Shown here: in pieces, positions 60,783 to 64,000 of the stretch
Numbering within the stretch: position 1 is the stretch's first letter
How the letters are laid out: every line of letters starts with the position of its first letter
Source: Clostridium sp.
Lineage (GTDB): Bacteria; Bacillota; Clostridia; Lachnospirales; Lachnospiraceae
DNA: 64,000 nt
Assembly (NCBI GenBank): GCA_023664605.1
Contig: JAMPFF010000001.1
Location: 448,682-512,681, forward strand
Reading direction: 5' to 3'
Notes under the pieces: generated by a model
Told to the model about the DNA's origin: nothing
What the model saw: only the letters and a program-made list of their open reading frames with translations
Database searches by the model: none
Program-made: the position numbers and the translations under genes

Positions 60783-61661
60783 ATGACAGGAAAAATCATT
60801 AAAGGGATTGCGGGATTTTATTATGTGCATATAGAAAATAAGGGTGTATATGCGTGCAGGGCAAAAGGTATTTTCCGAAATGTCAACATCAAACCGTTAG
60901 TGGGCGACAATGTCCGTATTGATGTGCTGGATGAAGAGGCAAAAGAAGGAAATGTAACGGAGGTTTTGGAACGGAAAAATGAACTGATACGTCCTGCGGT
61001 AGCCAATATCGACCAGGCATTGATTATATTTGCCATTGCAAAACCGGCGCCGAATCTGAATCTGCTGGACAGATTTTTAATCCGGATGGAGAGACAGCAT
61101 CTGCCCAGTATCATCTGTTTTAATAAACAGGATATTGCATCGGAAAAAGAAAAGGCAGCGTTACGAGAAGTGTACAGCGTGTGCGGAAGCGATGTCCTTT
61201 TTATCAGCGCCTTGGAAAAAGAGGGCGTAGAGAATCTGCGAGGCCTTTTATGCGGGAAAACAACGACCGTGGCGGGACCAAGCGGCGTAGGGAAGTCCAC
61301 GCTGATTAACTGCCTTCATCCCGAGGCAAAGATGGAGACCGGAAGCATCAGCCGTAAAATAGAAAGAGGAAAGCACACGACCAGGCACTCGGAAATGATT
61401 GCCCTGGGCGATGAGACTTATATTATGGATACGCCCGGCTTTACTTCTCTTAGCATCGCGGAGATTCCCAAGGAGGAACTGGCGTACTGCTATCCGGAGT
61501 TCAGGCAGTATGAGCCATATTGCAGGTTTGGCGGCTGCGCGCATATAGGTGAGCCGGACTGCGGCATAAAAGAGGCATTAGAGCGCGGCGATATCAGCCG
61601 GACGCGCTATGAAAATTATAAACTGCTGTATCAGGAGCTGCAGGCGGTGAAAAGATATTAA
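60783..61661 (+). CDS. rsgA: ribosome small subunit-dependent GTPase RsgA
   Basis: A 292-residue circularly permuted GTPase that assists late 30S assembly. The N-terminal OB fold (VYACRAKGIFRNVNIKPLVG) is followed by permuted G motifs: G4 CFNKQD before G1 GPSGVGKSTLIN, then G3 DTPGF. The C-terminal zinc site is CRFGGCAHIGEPDC. It is the usual neighbour of prkC, six bases downstream. The end abuts the convergent gene with no gap. Confidence 0.97.
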   Translation: MTGKIIKGIAGFYYVHIENKGVYACRAKGIFRNVNIKPLVGDNVRIDVLDEEAKEGNVTEVLERKNELIRPAVANIDQALIIFAIAKPAPNLNLLDRFLIRMERQHLPSIICFNKQDIASEKEKAALREVYSVCGSDVLFISALEKEGVENLRGLLCGKTTTVAGPSGVGKSTLINCLHPEAKMETGSISRKIERGKHTTRHSEMIALGDETYIMDTPGFTSLSIAEIPKEELAYCYPEFRQYEPYCRFGGCAHIGEPDCGIKEALERGDISRTRYENYKLLYQELQAVKRY

Positions 61662-62441
61662 TTATTTTCCATAAAATTTATTATGCCATTTGACGGCTTC
61701 ATCGCGGTATTTCATGGCGGTGTCCATAAGTTCCTCATATTGTTTGCGGATGCTTTGTATCAACTGGTCGCGCATGGAAAGTTCCGACTGCAGTTTGTCG
61801 ATTTGATTTTGTGTCTGCAAAAGAAGTTCTTTACTGTTATCCGGTTCTGTAACCGGAATGGAAGAAGCCGGTATCAGTTTCTCACATTGAAGAGATTCAT
61901 TGATTGAAAAAATAAATTCCTTCGTATCATGTGATAGATGCAGTAAAAGCATTGTGTCGGAAGATACAATCTGCAGTGTGGGAAGTGAAGAAAATACCGC
62001 TTCGCCGGGGGCGGGGGAAGCTTCTTGATTCGATGAAAAAAGCGTTCCCGGCAGTGTCAGTTTTCGTTCCGGTTCAAAGGGAAGAAGAGCCTTGAAACAG
62101 AAACTGTTATCAATCGGATTTTTCACAAAATAAAATAGAATCAGCGTTTTTTGTATTGCTGCGATTTGAGGATAGAAGCAGTCCGGTGTATTCTGGCTGC
62201 TTATTTTATATAAATTATCCCGTTCGATAACGCTGCGGATGATAATATCCTGATTTGTGTTTTGATATGCGTAGTAGATAGTGCTGTTGTAAATGATATC
62301 GGAAAGGCCGGAGGCGTAATCGCTGCGCAGAATAATCGGCCTTGTCAGATTTTCACCGATTGCAGTTCTTAAGCATATATAATTTCTAGCGCTGTATATG
62401 ATTAGATTTTGTTCCGTGTCAATCGCATATACATTTCCCAT
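61662..62441 (-). CDS. uncharacterised protein with C-terminal coiled coil
   Basis: A 259-residue protein of unknown family. Residues 1-170 are rich in beta strands with repeated short I/V/Y blocks (YAIDTEQNLIIYSAR, IIYNSTIYYAYQN), suggesting a beta-propeller or sandwich. Residues ~205-250 form a coiled coil (LLLQTQNQIDKLQSELSMRD). There is no signal peptide. ATG 62441 is chosen because GGAG lies six bases upstream, although the frame is open to 62471. It is divergent from the gene at 62585 and ends flush against rsgA. Confidence 0.6.
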   Translation of the reverse strand: MGNVYAIDTEQNLIIYSARNYICLRTAIGENLTRPIILRSDYASGLSDIIYNSTIYYAYQNTNQDIIIRSVIERDNLYKISSQNTPDCFYPQIAAIQKTLILFYFVKNPIDNSFCFKALLPFEPERKLTLPGTLFSSNQEASPAPGEAVFSSLPTLQIVSSDTMLLLHLSHDTKEFIFSINESLQCEKLIPASSIPVTEPDNSKELLLQTQNQIDKLQSELSMRDQLIQSIRKQYEELMDTAMKYRDEAVKWHNKFYGK

Positions 62442-62584
62442 AATAATCTCCATTCTTATATGGCCTGCCATATTTATGCGGTCATTTTGCGTAATATTTC
62501 TTTTTCATAATAATATATGGCACATGATAAGAAAAAATAACATATTATAAGATAAAATAACAAAAAAAGAAGGGAATATAGATT

Positions 62585-63577
62585 ATGGCGAAATGTAAAT
62601 CAGGAAAATGCGGGTGCAAGGCAAGGATTGTCAGCGATGTGGTTCAGAATATGCAGGGAAGTAACTGCATAGACGTATGCACCAATCCAATCTGTGAGCC
62701 GCCCAAGGTTTTAAGCCTTATGGCGCCTTTGATTTATGATGAAATCGGGATTAATCTCTGCACATCTTTTGCGCTGGGTGCGGATATTTCGACGACCTAT
62801 CCGACGGCAGTGTCGGCAACGGCCCGTGTGCTGAATATCAGTTATACCTATGGCGATGGAGATGTCGTGATTGAAGCGATTACAGGCAGGCCGAATTGCT
62901 ATGTTGTTACCTTGTCCAATCTGTCGGTTGAGTTTGCCGTCAACCTTTATGACGAAAACTGCCGTCTGGTGACTACGCTTTATCCAACTGCCGTTTATCT
63001 GCCGCCGGAAACGACAGCGGCAACCTATGATGAAGATACCAATCCTACATCCGTGGAACTGGAGATTTTTGCACCGTATGGAATCAGCTATGATGCGGGA
63101 ACGGCTCCTGCCGCGCCGACTCCGAACATCAATTATGTTGGTTTCCTGGACAGCAATAATTATATCAGACAAGGCTTAAATCTTTATGCGATGGCAAAGG
63201 TTTTAGGGTTTGATACGGATGACGATACCATTACGGTTGGGCTGACGCTTGTTTTGCAGAGTCTGTACTTCGCAGGATACCGTGTGGAGAGCGCGGGTAA
63301 GATTAACACACCCAAGGGAAGCCTTATTACGCCGGATAACAGCAGTTGTCTGCGTTTTGTTGCAGGCGATTTACTGGATTTGGCGATTAAGCCCTTAGAA
63401 CTGGGACCTCCGCTTTGCGAGGAACAGTATAAGGAAAGCTGCGTTGTTCCGTGCAATTCGCGCTGTGGCATGGAAGTTGGCGCGGGGGATGACACGATTG
63501 TCCTTCCCGGCATCGATACGACAACCACAGGCGGCGGCGCCGCAACGACGGGCAATACCGGAAATACAGAAAGTTAG
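62585..63577 (+). CDS. uncharacterised protein with Cys-rich N-terminus
   Basis: A 330-residue protein of unknown family. The first ~40 residues hold eight Cys (MAKCKSGKCGCKARI, SNCIDVCTNPICEPP), followed by a beta-rich region with many Thr, Tyr and Pro. Two further Cys-containing segments lie near residues 255-305 (PLCEEQYKESCVVPCNSRC), and a low-complexity Gly/Thr/Asn tail ends the protein. There is no signal peptide or membrane segment. Cys clusters plus a Gly/Thr tail recall structural coat-like proteins, such as spore-surface proteins, but I recognise no named family. It is divergently paired with the coiled-coil gene on the other strand. Confidence 0.6.
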   Translation: MAKCKSGKCGCKARIVSDVVQNMQGSNCIDVCTNPICEPPKVLSLMAPLIYDEIGINLCTSFALGADISTTYPTAVSATARVLNISYTYGDGDVVIEAITGRPNCYVVTLSNLSVEFAVNLYDENCRLVTTLYPTAVYLPPETTAATYDEDTNPTSVELEIFAPYGISYDAGTAPAAPTPNINYVGFLDSNNYIRQGLNLYAMAKVLGFDTDDDTITVGLTLVLQSLYFAGYRVESAGKINTPKGSLITPDNSSCLRFVAGDLLDLAIKPLELGPPLCEEQYKESCVVPCNSRCGMEVGAGDDTIVLPGIDTTTTGGGAATTGNTGNTES

Positions 63578-63903
63578 TTGTCCAAAAAGACATGAAATAC
63601 AGAAAGGCTGTCGTTTGTACGATTGAAAATCGGAAAGCGGCAGCTTTCTCTATGTAAGTTATGTAAACCATGCATTCTCTGAGAGGAGCTTATTGATACA
63701 GCGCTGCAGCGGGATGCAACGGAAAGTAGCATAAAAAAATAAAATGTATACAACTGTTGGTGGTGCGGTTTGGGCTTTTTCATTATGATTATCACATACC
63801 TTACGGCATTTGCGGGTCAACTTTGTTGACTCTATATACATACAGGCATGTCCGCCTGGCTCATTGCACGAAGGAAACAAAAGAAAGGCGGTTTTATTAC
63901 ATT
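63578..63903. other. intergenic region before the ABC ATPase gene
   Basis: A gap of 326 bases. A weak inverted repeat (GAAAGGCTG with CAGCTTTC, about 63601-63649) could terminate the Cys-rich gene but lacks a T run. GGGTCAACTTTGTTGACTC at 63814-63832 is a clear palindrome and may be an operator. No ORF or RNA gene is supported. Confidence 0.4.
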
Positions 63904-64000
63904 ATGGACAAACAGACAGTCATATCGGCAAAGCATTTGAAAAAGGCTTTTGGCAAAGGCGAAAGTATTCAGGTTATTTATTCCGACCTGAATATTGATA
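63904..64000 (+). CDS. ABC transporter ATP-binding protein, N-terminal fragment cut by window end
   Basis: Only the first 32 codons are visible: MDKQTVISAKHLKKAFGKGE, then SIQVIYSDLNID. This matches the beginning of MacB/LolD-type ABC ATPases (AKHLKKAFGKG, where the A-loop region precedes Walker A), but Walker A itself lies beyond the window. AAAGGCGG precedes ATG by about 12 bases. The start follows a palindrome that could be regulatory. Confidence 0.6.
   Translation, partial: MDKQTVISAKHLKKAFGKGESIQVIYSDLNID

Overview
The window looks like the chromosome of an anaerobic, low-to-moderate-GC Clostridia member, most likely family Lachnospiraceae. This is inference. It rests on secG-rnr-smpB-ssrA gene order, the block murE/priA/def/fmt/rsmB/rlmN/stp/prkC/rsgA, a CIRCE-controlled groESL operon, a MurE with the DAP-type DNPR motif, AGGAGG ribosome sites, and abundant MMPL, BspA-like and GLUG surface proteins.

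Layout. 1-0.7 kb: 3' part of triosephosphate isomerase. 0.9-4.4 kb (minus): hybrid histidine kinase followed by an orphan solute-binding lipoprotein. 4.5-10.7 kb: MMPL transporter overlapping a very large GLUG-repeat surface protein. 10.8-15.7 kb: dCMP deaminase, a membrane LuxR-type regulator with a membrane partner (minus), a degenerate-GGDEF protein, and three linked small membrane proteins, two with zinc ribbons. 15.9-18 kb: CIRCE-groES-groEL. 18.2-21.2 kb: rel and a metallo-beta-lactamase-fold hydrolase.

21.2-30.9 kb is a surface-polymer locus of unusual composition: a small membrane protein, a YidC-like domain fused to a CDP-glycerol glycerophosphotransferase domain, a methyltransferase switched off by a G9 tract, a nucleotidyltransferase-aminotransferase fusion, and two LtaS/sulfatase-like membrane enzymes with almost identical 3' ends. 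The fusion gene carries a G8 tract in frame, whereas the methyltransferase G9 tract is one base too long, so the locus looks phase variable. I consider this the best candidate for an undescribed system in the window. 31-34.9 kb: VWA protein, MoxR AAA+ ATPase and a leucine-rich-repeat protein.

34.9-41.6 kb: a complete type II-A CRISPR-Cas system (tracrRNA, cas9, cas1, cas2, csn2, leader with an ATTTGAG anchor, 8 repeats and 7 spacers of 30 nt), noticeably more A/T-rich than its surroundings. It is followed directly by a broken gene with a possible PBECR-type nuclease domain, then a strong promoter driving an apparent ~100-nt structured small RNA with no known match. 42.6-46.1 kb: secG, rnr, smpB and tmRNA. 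46.1-49.2 kb: a coiled-coil protein, recJ and a PfkB-family sugar-phosphate kinase. 49.5-61.7 kb: a long housekeeping run from murE to rsgA, linking wall synthesis, replication restart, N-formyl-methionine handling, rRNA methylation and PrkC/Stp signalling. 61.7-64 kb: two unrecognised genes and the start of an ABC transporter ATPase.
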